Made by a program: the position numbers and the translations under genes
Assembly: GCA_022072615.1 (NCBI GenBank)
Contig: JAJVHS010000035.1
Location: forward strand, 1 to 38,170
Length of the DNA stretch: 38,170 bases
Direction: 5' to 3'
Source of the DNA: Phycisphaerales bacterium
GTDB taxonomy: Bacteria > Planctomycetota > Phycisphaerae > Phycisphaerales > UBA1924
Shown here: one piece after another, positions 16,231 through 24,761 of the stretch
Layout: the number at the start of each line of letters is the position of its first letter
Numbering within the stretch: the first letter of the stretch is position 1
Notes under the pieces: generated by a model
Databases searched by the model: none
What the model saw: only the letters and a program-made list of their open reading frames with translations
What the model was told of the DNA's origin: nothing

Positions 16231-17418
16231 TCAGCCCGCCGCGCGCGTCGCGACCAGCGCGGGCTCGGGCAGCAGCACGCGGTCCGTCGCCGCCGCCACC
16301 AGGCCCAGGATCCGCCGCCCAGGCGCCGCCCGGCAGTTGACCTGCGCGAACCGCGAGCACAGCGCGTGCCTCCGCACCGCGTCCTCGATCCTGAGGATGA
16401 CGTCCGGGTGCATCTCGGTCAGCTCGCCCACCGCGACAACCTCCCGCAGGCCCAGCAGGTTCACCGCGCCCGCGATCACCATCCCCGTCGCCTCGATCGT
16501 GTCGCGCAGCCACGACTCGACGCCGCTGGACGCGACGTGGTTCGAGACATCCTGCCACGTCGCACGCGGCTTGCGCAGGCTCGTGCGGAACGTCTCGATC
16601 AGCCCCGGCCGGCCCGCGAGCGTCTCCAGGCACCCGTCGTTCCCGCACCCGCACCGACGCTGCACCGTCGGCACGCGGATGTGACCGATCTCGCCGCTCA
16701 TCGGGAACGGGCTCTCGAGCAGCCGGCCGTTGGTGACCACCGCGCCGCCCACGCCGTCCGTGAACTCGATCAGCAGGAACGATTCCGGCGCGCCGCCGAA
16801 CGCCTGGTGGCCCAGCGCCAGCGACTGAACCTCTTGCACCGCGACCACCGGCGCCGACCATGCCCGGCCAAGCGCCGGCAGGAGCTCGGCGTGCTCGGTC
16901 CAGCGCAGGTTCGGCGAGAACAGCACGCGGTTCTGACGCTCGTCGAGCACCCCCGGCACGCTCACGAGAACCGCCAGCGGCTGCTGCGGGCACACCGAAT
17001 CCTTCGCCTCGGCCACCGCTTCCAGGAACAACTCGGCCCGCTTGGGCGACGGCACCGACACCCGCGACGGCGCATCGATCTGCCCGCCCAGCGAGACCGA
17101 CATCAACGAGCATTCCCTCGCCCCGAGCTGCACCGCCACAAACCGTGCCCGCCGCGACAGGCACACCACCCGCGGCGGACGGCCCATCACCGGGGCGCTC
17201 ACCGTCCGGCCCGTCGGCGCTGATTGCAGGTCGACCTCCTCGAGCAGCCCGCCTTCGATGAGCTGGTCCACGACCTTGCCCGTCGTCACCGCCGACAACC
17301 CCGTCCGCCGGGCAAGGTCCGCCCGCGAGCTGCGCCCGGCGGCGAGCAGCGACCGGTAGACGCGGCGGGTGTTGGCGAGCCGGAGATCGGAGGGGTGGAC
17401 ATACATAGCGAAGTTCAT
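16231..17418 (-). CDS. ROK-family transcriptional regulator
   Basis: The 395-residue protein combines an N-terminal winged helix (about 10-75; RSSRADLARRTGLSAVTTGK is the helix-turn-helix) with a ROK domain. The ROK zinc site is clear: GEIGHIRV followed by CGCGNDGCLE. The kinase-type phosphate loop DxGxT is not visible, as expected for NagC/XylR-type repressors rather than sugar kinases. Such proteins bind operators and release them on binding a sugar. It is divergent from the GH2-GH51 gene, 79 bases away, and its own start codons lie inside an ATACAT/ATGTAT palindrome, so autoregulation and control of the glycosidase are likely. The start could be ATG 17418 or 17406. The MFS gene follows it. 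Confidence 0.9.
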   Translation of the reverse strand: MNFAMYVHPSDLRLANTRRVYRSLLAAGRSSRADLARRTGLSAVTTGKVVDQLIEGGLLEEVDLQSAPTGRTVSAPVMGRPPRVVCLSRRARFVAVQLGARECSLMSVSLGGQIDAPSRVSVPSPKRAELFLEAVAEAKDSVCPQQPLAVLVSVPGVLDERQNRVLFSPNLRWTEHAELLPALGRAWSAPVVAVQEVQSLALGHQAFGGAPESFLLIEFTDGVGGAVVTNGRLLESPFPMSGEIGHIRVPTVQRRCGCGNDGCLETLAGRPGLIETFRTSLRKPRATWQDVSNHVASSGVESWLRDTIEATGMVIAGAVNLLGLREVVAVGELTEMHPDVILRIEDAVRRHALCSRFAQVNCRAAPGRRILGLVAAATDRVLLPEPALVATRAAG

Positions 17419-17422
17419 GTAT
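17401..17422. promoter_or_regulatory. Palindrome ATACAT-N10-ATGTAT, candidate ROK operator
   Basis: ATACAT (17401-17406) and ATGTAT (17417-17422) are perfect inverted halves 16 bases apart centre to centre. This is one of the few AT-rich spots in the region and covers both possible ROK start codons. It lies 76 bases before the GH2-GH51 start. ROK repressors bind inverted repeats of similar size. Confidence 0.45.
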
Positions 17423-17425
17423 ATT
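17420..17425 (+). promoter_or_regulatory. Putative -10 box (TATATT) for the GH2-GH51 gene
   Basis: TATATT overlaps the right half of the palindrome and would give a leader of about 65 bases to the ATG at 17498, which has GGAGG five bases upstream. A repressor on the palindrome would block it. Confidence 0.35.
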
Positions 17426-17497
17426 AAGCCCCGCGGACCGGCCGTGCAAGCTCATCCCTTGTACCACGGCCCTCAACCGCCCATCTCGGAGGATCCC

Positions 17498-20400
17498 ATG
17501 CGCCATCGCCTCGCCCTCCTGTGCGCGTTCCTCTCCGCGCTCCTCGCCCAGCACGCGCCGGCGCGACAGGGGCTCCGCACCGCCTTCGCCGACACGCTCG
17601 ACGCCGCGGCCCCGCTCCCCGAGTATCCCCGCCCGCACATGCAGCGCGATCGCTGGCTCAGCCTCAACGGTACCTGGCAGTGGTCGGGCGCCGGCCAATG
17701 GGACGCCCCGCCCGCCCGGCAGAAGTTCGACCGCACCATCTTGGTCCCCTTCCCCGTCGAGTCCGCGCTCTCGGGCGTCGCCGAGCAGCACGACAAACTC
17801 TGGTACCGCCGCACCTTCACCGTCCCCGCGGACTGGGCCGGGCAGCGCATCATGCTCAACTTCGGCGCGGTCGACTGGGAAGCCGTCGTCTACGTCAACG
17901 GTCATCGAGTCGGCGATCACACCGGCGGCTACGACCCCTTCAGCTTCGACATCACCGACGCGCTCAACCCCACCGGCGAGCAGGAACTGGTCGTCCGCGT
18001 CTACGACCCGACCGACGCCGGCCAGCAGCCCCGGGGCAAGCAGGTCCGCAAGCCCGAAGGCATCTGGTACACGCCCTGCACCGGCATCTGGCAGACCGTC
18101 TGGATCGAACCCGTCCCGCCCGCCGGAATCAGCACCGTCGAGATCGTGCCCGACCTGGCGATGGGCGTCTTCAAGGCGCGTGTTACCACCCGCCCCGCCG
18201 CCGATGACTCCGCCGTGGCCGACGCGCTCACCGTCACCGTGTTCGCCGACGGAACCGCCGTCCAGAAGCACCAGGCACGACCCAACAACTGGTTCGTCCT
18301 CAAGCCCGGCAAGCCGCGCCCGTGGTCGCCGGAAGACCCCTTCCTCTACGACATCATCATCGAGCACAGCCGCGAAGGGAAGACCATCGACGTCGTCAAG
18401 TCCTACGCCGGGCTGCGGTCGACCTCGCTCGGCAAGGACGCCAAGGGCCGCACCGTCCTGATGCTCAACGGCGAGCCGTACTTCCAGGTCGGCCCGCTCG
18501 ACCAGGGCTTCTGGCCCGACGGCATCTACACCGCCCCGACCGACGAGGCGCTGCGCTACGACGTCGAGATCACCAAGAAGCTCGGCTTCAACATGACGCG
18601 CAAGCACGTCAAAGTCGAGCCGGCCCGCTGGTACTACTGGGCCGACAGGCTCGGACTGCTCGTCTGGCAGGACATGCCCAGCAGCCAGCCCTACATCGGC
18701 CCGCGCGACCCCGACGCCACGCGCTCGCCCGAGTCCGCCGCGCAGTTCGAGAAGGAACTCGCGGCCATGATCGCGGCCTTCAAGCACCACCCCAGCATCG
18801 TCATGTGGGTTCCCTTCAACGAGGGATGGGGCCAGTACGACACCGCCCGCATCGTCGAGTATGTCCGGTCGCTCGATCCCACCCGGCTTGTCAACAACGC
18901 CAGCGGCTGGACCGACCGCAACGTCGGCGATGTGATCGACTGGCACCGCTACCCCGAGCCCGACTCACCCAGGCCCGAGGAAAAGCGAGCCGCCGTGCTC
19001 GGCGAGTACGGCGGGCTCGGCCTCGCCGTCGAGAACCACCTCTGGAAGAAGGAGAACTGGGGCTACAAGGGCATGCGCGACGCCAACCAGCTCACGCGCA
19101 CGTACGAGTCGTACATGCAGAAGGTCTACGACCTCAAGCAGACCGTCGGGCTCTCCGCCGTCGTCTACACCCAGCTCACCGACGTCGAGATCGAGTGCAA
19201 CGGGCTCCTCACCTACGACCGCAAAGTCATCAAGCCCGACCTCGAACGGATCGCCGCCGCCAACCGCGGCGATTTCTCCCGCGTCCCGCCCCCGCCCGTC
19301 GTCACGGTCGTCGTCCCCACATCCGTTGAAGCGGCGCAGACCTGGCGGTACACGACCGACCAGCCCGCCGCCGGGTGGCACGCGCCCGCCTTCGACGATT
19401 CCTCCTGGAAAGAAGGCCCGGGCGGGTTCGGAACCAGGATCACGCCGGGCGCCACCGTCCGCACCGAGTGGAACACCCGCTCCATCTGGGCCCGCCGCCA
19501 GTTCGAGCTCGGCGCTCACGTGCCCAAGGACCTCCTGCTCCGCCTGCACCACGACGAAGACTGCGAGGTCTATCTCAACGGCGTGCTCGCGATCAAGCTC
19601 GGCGGCTGGACCTCCTCCTACGAAGACTTCCCCATCGCGCCCGAAGCGCTCCACGCGCTCAAGCCGGGCACGAACACCATCGCCGTCCACTGCCGCCAGA
19701 CCAACGGCGGCCAGTACATCGACGCGGGCCTGGTCACTGTCCACGAAGCTCCCGCGGCGCCCTCAACCAGGGTCAACGCAGCGCCCGGCCAGCCCCAGCC
19801 CAATCTCCTCGCGACGGGCGACTTCGAAACGCCCTCGACCGACGGCCTCCCCAGCAACTGGCGCAAGGTGACGTGGAACGGCAACGCCGAGCACAGCTAC
19901 CCCGGCGCCGGCGGCCGCGGCAAAGGTCGCTGCGTCCAGATCTCCTCACAAAGCGGCGCCGACGCCTCCTGGTCCCTCAACGCCCCCGTCGAGATGATGT
20001 CCCGGTACCGCTTGTCGGGCTGGATCAAGACCGCCGACGTGCAGCCCATCGCGGGCGCGCGCGGAGTGCTCCTGAACGTCCACGGCATGCACGGCGTTGA
20101 GACCAGGCCGCTCACCGGAACGCGCGACTGGACGCTCGTCGAAGTCGAGTTCGACACCGGCGAGAACGACTCGATCATGATCAACTGCCTCTTCGGCGGC
20201 TGGGGCTCGGCCACCGGCCAGGCCTGGTTCGACGACATCTCCCTCACGCTGCTCTCCCGTGGGACGCTGCCCGAACCCTCGATCACCATCGACGCCGCCA
20301 AGGTCGGCGAGCCCGTCAGCAAGTACATCTACGGCCAGTTCATCGAGCACCTGGGCCGCTGCATCTACGGCGGAATCTGGGCCGAGATGCTCGAGGACCG

Positions 20401-22084
20401 AAAGTTCTTCCACGCCGTCGGCGCAAACGACTCGCCCTGGAAGCCGGTCGCCGCCGCCGTCACGATGTCCACCGAGAATCCCTTCGTCGGTTCGCACTCG
20501 CCCGTGGTCACGCTCGCCGGGCCCGGTCGCGAGGCCGGCATCGCTCAGCACGGCCTGCACTTCAAGCCCGGCGCGACCTACGTCGGCCATGTCTGGCTCG
20601 CCGGCGACGCCGTCTCCTCCGCGAGCATCGCCGTGAGCTCGCCCGCGTGGAAGTCCCCGATCATCGCCGAGCTCCCGGCCGTCACCGCCGACCTCCGCAA
20701 GATCAACTTCACGCTCAATGTCGACCCCGCCGCCGCCCCCGGGACCGACGCCACCTTTCAGATCCTCGCGACTGGCACCGGGCCGCTCCGTATCGGCACG
20801 GTCTCGCTCATGCCCGGCGACAACATCGACGGCTTCCGCCCCGACACCCTCGCCCTGCTCAAGGAACTCGATTCGCCCGTCTACCGCTGGCCGGGCGGGA
20901 ACTTCGTCTCCGGGTACGACTGGCGCGACGGCATCGGCGACCGCGACCGCCGCCCGCCCCGCAAGAACCCCGCGTGGAAGGGCGTCGAGCACAACGACGT
21001 CGGCATCCACGAGTTCATGGACCTCTGCCGCCTCCTCAACACCGATCCCTACATCGCTGTCAACACCGGCCTGGGCTCGGTCCAGAGCGCCGTTGACCAG
21101 CTCCAGTACGTCAACGGCGCGGCCGATACCCCAATGGGCAAGCTCCGAGCCGCCAACGGCCGCCCTGAACCGTGGAACGTGAAGTTCTGGGGCATCGGCA
21201 ACGAGATGTACGGAAGCTGGCAGCTCGGCAACGTCCCCCTCGACCAGTACATCAAGCGCCACGCCGACTTCGTCACCGCCATGCGGGCCGTCGATCCCTC
21301 CATCACGGTCATCGGCGTCGGCGCCGTCGGCGAATGGAGCCGCCGCATGCTCGAGGCCAACGCCTCGACGATGGACCACATCTCCGAGCACGTCTACTGG
21401 CAGCACCGCGACGGCCTCGCCGCCCACGTCCGCCAGGCACCCGACTCGCTCCGCCATATCGCCCAGGCCCACCGCCAGTATCGCCGCGACCTTCCCTCGC
21501 TCGCCGATCGCGACATCCGCATCTGCCAGGACGAATGGAACTACTGGTACGGGCCGGAAGTCTTCGGCGAACTCGGCACCCGCTACTTCATGCGCGATGC
21601 CCTCGGCGTCGCCGCCGCCCTCCACGAGTTCGTCCGCAACAGCGACCTCTTCTACATGGCCAACTACGCCCAGACCGTCAACGTCATCGGCGCCATCAAG
21701 GTCACGCCCTCTGCGGCCGCGCTCGAAACGACCGGACTCGTCCTCAAGCTCTACCGCCACAAGCTCGGCACGCTGCCCGTCGCCGTCACGGCCGGGCCGC
21801 TCATCGACGCCGCCGCCGCGTGGAACCAGGACCGCTCGCTGCTCACCATCGCGGTGGTCAATCCGACCATGAAGCCCGCTCGCATCCCCCTCACGATCTC
21901 CGGCGCCACGCTCATGCCCGGCGGGCGCAGCCACACGATCGCCAGCGACGACCAGTTCGCGTACAACGACCCCGGCTCCGCGCCCGCCATCACCATCAAG
22001 GAGCAGTCTCTCAACGGCGTCGCGCCCGCGCTGGAAGTCGCTCCGTGCAGCGTCACGCTCTTTGAACTCCCCGCAAGACCCTGA
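17498..22084 (+). CDS. Secreted bifunctional glycosidase: GH2 enzyme fused to GH51 alpha-L-arabinofuranosidase
   Basis: The 1528-residue protein starts with a signal peptide (MRHRLALLCAFLSALLAQ) and the ATG has GGAGG upstream. Residues about 40-590 are a GH2 enzyme: a sugar-binding jelly roll (LWYRRTFTVP, YVNGHRVGDH), an Ig-like domain and a TIM barrel with acid/base Glu442 in FNEGW and nucleophile Glu503 in GEYGG. A beta-sandwich (about 614-755, ending HDEDCEVYLNG) follows. After a Pro/Ala linker, residues about 769-925 resemble a CBM4/9-type module (NLLATGDFE to WFDDISL). Residues about 928-1528 are GH51: YIYGQFIEHLGR, WPGGNF, acid/base Glu1236 in GNEMYG and nucleophile Glu1346 in DEWNYW. 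Both active sites look intact. It should cut two different linkages in an arabinose-containing plant or algal polysaccharide; the exact GH2 specificity is unknown. Confidence 0.93.
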   Translation: MRHRLALLCAFLSALLAQHAPARQGLRTAFADTLDAAAPLPEYPRPHMQRDRWLSLNGTWQWSGAGQWDAPPARQKFDRTILVPFPVESALSGVAEQHDKLWYRRTFTVPADWAGQRIMLNFGAVDWEAVVYVNGHRVGDHTGGYDPFSFDITDALNPTGEQELVVRVYDPTDAGQQPRGKQVRKPEGIWYTPCTGIWQTVWIEPVPPAGISTVEIVPDLAMGVFKARVTTRPAADDSAVADALTVTVFADGTAVQKHQARPNNWFVLKPGKPRPWSPEDPFLYDIIIEHSREGKTIDVVKSYAGLRSTSLGKDAKGRTVLMLNGEPYFQVGPLDQGFWPDGIYTAPTDEALRYDVEITKKLGFNMTRKHVKVEPARWYYWADRLGLLVWQDMPSSQPYIGPRDPDATRSPESAAQFEKELAAMIAAFKHHPSIVMWVPFNEGWGQYDTARIVEYVRSLDPTRLVNNASGWTDRNVGDVIDWHRYPEPDSPRPEEKRAAVLGEYGGLGLAVENHLWKKENWGYKGMRDANQLTRTYESYMQKVYDLKQTVGLSAVVYTQLTDVEIECNGLLTYDRKVIKPDLERIAAANRGDFSRVPPPPVVTVVVPTSVEAAQTWRYTTDQPAAGWHAPAFDDSSWKEGPGGFGTRITPGATVRTEWNTRSIWARRQFELGAHVPKDLLLRLHHDEDCEVYLNGVLAIKLGGWTSSYEDFPIAPEALHALKPGTNTIAVHCRQTNGGQYIDAGLVTVHEAPAAPSTRVNAAPGQPQPNLLATGDFETPSTDGLPSNWRKVTWNGNAEHSYPGAGGRGKGRCVQISSQSGADASWSLNAPVEMMSRYRLSGWIKTADVQPIAGARGVLLNVHGMHGVETRPLTGTRDWTLVEVEFDTGENDSIMINCLFGGWGSATGQAWFDDISLTLLSRGTLPEPSITIDAAKVGEPVSKYIYGQFIEHLGRCIYGGIWAEMLEDRKFFHAVGANDSPWKPVAAAVTMSTENPFVGSHSPVVTLAGPGREAGIAQHGLHFKPGATYVGHVWLAGDAVSSASIAVSSPAWKSPIIAELPAVTADLRKINFTLNVDPAAAPGTDATFQILATGTGPLRIGTVSLMPGDNIDGFRPDTLALLKELDSPVYRWPGGNFVSGYDWRDGIGDRDRRPPRKNPAWKGVEHNDVGIHEFMDLCRLLNTDPYIAVNTGLGSVQSAVDQLQYVNGAADTPMGKLRAANGRPEPWNVKFWGIGNEMYGSWQLGNVPLDQYIKRHADFVTAMRAVDPSITVIGVGAVGEWSRRMLEANASTMDHISEHVYWQHRDGLAAHVRQAPDSLRHIAQAHRQYRRDLPSLADRDIRICQDEWNYWYGPEVFGELGTRYFMRDALGVAAALHEFVRNSDLFYMANYAQTVNVIGAIKVTPSAAALETTGLVLKLYRHKLGTLPVAVTAGPLIDAAAAWNQDRSLLTIAVVNPTMKPARIPLTISGATLMPGGRSHTIASDDQFAYNDPGSAPAITIKEQSLNGVAPALEVAPCSVTLFELPARP

Positions 22085-22224
22085 TGAAACCCGCATCCGC
22101 GCGTCCGCTGTTTGTGGTTTGATCGGTCGTCGATGCCCGCCGGCAACAACCGCGACCGAAAAGTCTGTGGCTTTTTCTCAACACCCGCTTCAGTCGGCGC
22201 TCGCGCCGATCGATCTCCGTGTTG

Positions 22225-23133
22225 ATGGAAGGCAACCCCGCTCCCGTTCCGCGCCGTCCGGACGCCACGCGCTCCTTCTCCGGGCCCATGCCGCCCGATC
22301 CGACGGCCGCGCCGGAGGTGCTCGAGCGATTCAACAAGCTCGTGCACGAGATGGCGAGCCTGCTGGACGGATCGCTCCGCTGGCTCGGTCTTGCCCACCG
22401 CACCATCGACCAGGCCCGCAACCCCACCAGCGGCAATGACCTCCCCGCCGAGGACGCGCTCGACCAGGCCTCGTGGCAGATCGAGACCGCCCGAGGTGCG
22501 CTCGAACGCATGGCCGATCTGGTCCACGCCGCCATGCAGAGCGCGGGCCTTCCCCTTGGCTCTCGTCTGCTGGTCAGCACGCAGCCCGTCGGCCTGCTCG
22601 ACGCGCTCTCGCACGCCGCCCGCGTCATCGCCCCCGAGGCCGGCGACCGCGGCGTCACCATCCACGTGGATGTACACCCGACGCTGCGCTCGACGCCCGC
22701 CGGTGCGCTCTACGCCGTCGTGCTCAACGCCCTGCGAAACGCCCTCGAATCCATCTGCGTCATCCAGCAGCCCATCCCCACCGGGCGGATCGAGTTGCTC
22801 GCCGCGCCCGGCCCCGCCGCCGGCTGCTACACGCTCGAGATCCGCGACGACGGCGTCGGACCGCCCGTCGTCGATCAGCCCGATCGCGTCTTCGATCCGG
22901 GCTTCTCCACCAAGCCGCGCGGATCGGGCATCGGCCTCTCCATGGCCAGCAGCATCGTCCGCGAGGCCGGCGGGACGATCTCGCTCTCCGTCCGCCCGCC
23001 CGGGCTCCCGAACTTCAGCACCGATCCGCGGCGCCCGGGGGCGCTGCTCCGCATCGTCATGCCCGACCAGTCCCGCGATCTTGATTCCATGGTCGGTCAG
23101 GAACACCGCCAGCACGGCTCCGACGCCGCCTGA
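22225..23133 (+). CDS. Soluble sensor histidine kinase, NtrB-like, no sensor domain
   Basis: The 302-residue protein has no signal peptide or membrane helix. A helical region begins with KLVHEMASLLDGSLRW, where His41-Glu42 is the likely phosphorylated H-box in a non-standard context. The ATPase domain has the N-box LNALRNALES (Asn172), G1 EIRDDGVG, the F-box VFDPGFSTK and G2 GSGIGLSM, so ATP binding looks intact. The sequence before the H-box is only about 40 residues of Pro-rich segment, so there is no input domain. Starts at 22219 (GTG) and 22225 (ATG) are both possible. The response regulator begins 18 bases after its stop, so the pair is almost certainly one operon. Its partner lacks the phosphoacceptor Asp. 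Confidence 0.88.
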   Translation: MEGNPAPVPRRPDATRSFSGPMPPDPTAAPEVLERFNKLVHEMASLLDGSLRWLGLAHRTIDQARNPTSGNDLPAEDALDQASWQIETARGALERMADLVHAAMQSAGLPLGSRLLVSTQPVGLLDALSHAARVIAPEAGDRGVTIHVDVHPTLRSTPAGALYAVVLNALRNALESICVIQQPIPTGRIELLAAPGPAAGCYTLEIRDDGVGPPVVDQPDRVFDPGFSTKPRGSGIGLSMASSIVREAGGTISLSVRPPGLPNFSTDPRRPGALLRIVMPDQSRDLDSMVGQEHRQHGSDAA

Positions 23134-23151
23134 TCCAAAGCGCCCCCGCTC

Positions 23152-24693
23152 ATGAGCCCGACCACGCCAGCCCGCATAATCGTTGTCGACGACGACCAGA
23201 TCGTCGCCGAGTCGATCGCCGAGTTTCTCGCCGCCGAGGGACTGCGCGCGTCGACCGCGCTCAACGCCGTCGAGGCGCTGGCCGCGATGGCCAAGGCGGC
23301 CGCCGACAACCCCGACGCGCCCGCGGACGCCCCCTTCAACCTCGTCATCACCGCCATCTCCATGCCCGGCATGGACGGCCTGGCGCTGCTCAAGGAGATC
23401 CAGCGCCTCTACCGCGGCGTCGCCGTCCTTGTCCTCACCGGCTACGGGTCGATCGAGTCCGCCGTCTCCGCCCTGCGACAGGGAGCCATCGACTACCTCA
23501 CCAAGCCCGTCGTCGACGACGAACTGCGCATGGCCGTCCAGCGGGCCCTCAAGCAGCAGGCCCTGATGGCGGAGAACCAGGTCCTCCGCCGCCGCCTCGA
23601 CGGACGCTTCTCCCTCGACAACATCATCGGCGCCGATCACCGCATGCGCCGTATCTTCGAGCTCGTCGAGGCCGTCGCCCCCAGCCGCACCACCGTCCTC
23701 ATGACCGGCGAGTCGGGCACCGGCAAGAGCCTCATCGCACACGCCATCCACCACCGATCGCCCCGCGCCTCCAAGCCCTTCGTCGAGATCTCCTGCGGCT
23801 CCATCCCCGAGACCCTGCTCGAGAGCGAGCTCTTCGGCCACGTCAAGGGCGCGTTCACCGGCGCTCACACCGACAAGGTCGGACGCTTCCTCGCCGCCGA
23901 CAAGGGCACCATCTTCCTCGACGAGATCAACTCCGCCTCGCCGGGCATGCAGCTCAAGCTCCTGCGCGTCCTCCAGGAGCGACGCTTCGAACCCGTCGGG
24001 TCCACGCAGACCGTCGAGGTCGACGTCCGCGTCGTGCTCGCCAGCAACCAGCCCCTCGAGCAGCTCGTCGCCGCGGGCCAGTTCCGCCAGGACCTCTACT
24101 ACCGCATCAACGTCGTCAAGATCGAACTGCCCCCGCTCCGCGACCGCGTCGGCGACATCCCCGTGCTCGCGGAGACCTTCCTCGCCAGGCACGCCGCCGA
24201 CCTGGGCAAGCAGATCGTCGGCTTCGCCCCCGACGCCATGGACGCCCTCCGCCGATACCCCTACCCCGGCAACGTCCGCGAGCTCCAGAACATCATCGAA
24301 CGAGCCGCCGTCCTCACCCGCGGCCAGACCATCACGCTCGACGACCTCCCGCCCCAGGTGCTCGGACGCGAGGAACACGCCAACCCGCTGGTCATGCGAG
24401 CAGTGGGGGCCGGCCAGCACTCGACCCTGGGCATCGCAGGCTCGCCAGGCGCCTTCGCCGAGGACGCGTGGGTTCCCATGTCCCTCGAGGAAGCGCTCCG
24501 CGGGCCCGAAAAGCTCGTGCTCCTCCGCGCCCTCCGAGCCAACGACTGGAACCGCCAGAAGACCGCCGATCAGCTCGGCATCAACCGCACCACGCTCTAC
24601 AAGAAGATGAAGCTGCACGGCATCGATGCCCGCACCGACGCCATCCCCGACCCCTCGGGCTCGTTCGGCTCATCCGGCCGCCTCGCGGGCTGA
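23152..24693 (+). CDS. NtrC-like sigma-54-dependent activator with a phosphoacceptor-less receiver
   Basis: The 513-residue protein has a receiver domain (1-125), an AAA+ domain (about 155-390) and a Fis-type helix-turn-helix (about 455-497, NRQKTADQLGINRTTLYKKM). The AAA+ domain is complete: Walker A GESGTGKS (186-193), the sigma-54 contact loop GAFTGA (233-238), Walker B GTIFLDE and the Arg-finger region RQDLYYRI. In the receiver, the acidic triplet Asp13-15, Thr96 and Lys118 are present, but the position of the phosphorylated Asp is Ala68 (VITAISMPGMDG, codon GCC at 23353). A longer Ala/Pro loop (about 47-61) precedes that strand. It should activate sigma-54 promoters; how it is switched is unclear. 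I did not find a convincing -24/-12 promoter in this window by eye. Confidence 0.95.
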   Translation: MSPTTPARIIVVDDDQIVAESIAEFLAAEGLRASTALNAVEALAAMAKAAADNPDAPADAPFNLVITAISMPGMDGLALLKEIQRLYRGVAVLVLTGYGSIESAVSALRQGAIDYLTKPVVDDELRMAVQRALKQQALMAENQVLRRRLDGRFSLDNIIGADHRMRRIFELVEAVAPSRTTVLMTGESGTGKSLIAHAIHHRSPRASKPFVEISCGSIPETLLESELFGHVKGAFTGAHTDKVGRFLAADKGTIFLDEINSASPGMQLKLLRVLQERRFEPVGSTQTVEVDVRVVLASNQPLEQLVAAGQFRQDLYYRINVVKIELPPLRDRVGDIPVLAETFLARHAADLGKQIVGFAPDAMDALRRYPYPGNVRELQNIIERAAVLTRGQTITLDDLPPQVLGREEHANPLVMRAVGAGQHSTLGIAGSPGAFAEDAWVPMSLEEALRGPEKLVLLRALRANDWNRQKTADQLGINRTTLYKKMKLHGIDARTDAIPDPSGSFGSSGRLAG

Positions 24694-24761
24694 CGCCGCG
24701 GCACACGTTCATGTGATCGCCACACCCGCCTGCGCACAACTCGCTGCCGACTCCCTGCTGC

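Noticed and set aside
14828..18946. 1372-residue open frame on the minus strand
   Set aside because: Only its last about 420 codons are real (the MFS gene from the GTG at 16093). The rest runs antisense to the GH2 and ROK-side sequence and is Gly/Ala/Arg/Val-rich with no family features, a product of high GC.
22085..22218. Weak hairpin GAAAAG/CTTTTTC after the GH2-GH51 gene as a terminator
   Set aside because: The stem is short and imperfect and lies close to the kinase start; not convincing enough to list.
21751..24618. 955-residue open frame on the minus strand
   Set aside because: It is antisense to the GH51 end, the kinase and the sigma-54 activator, whose motifs are unambiguous on the plus strand.
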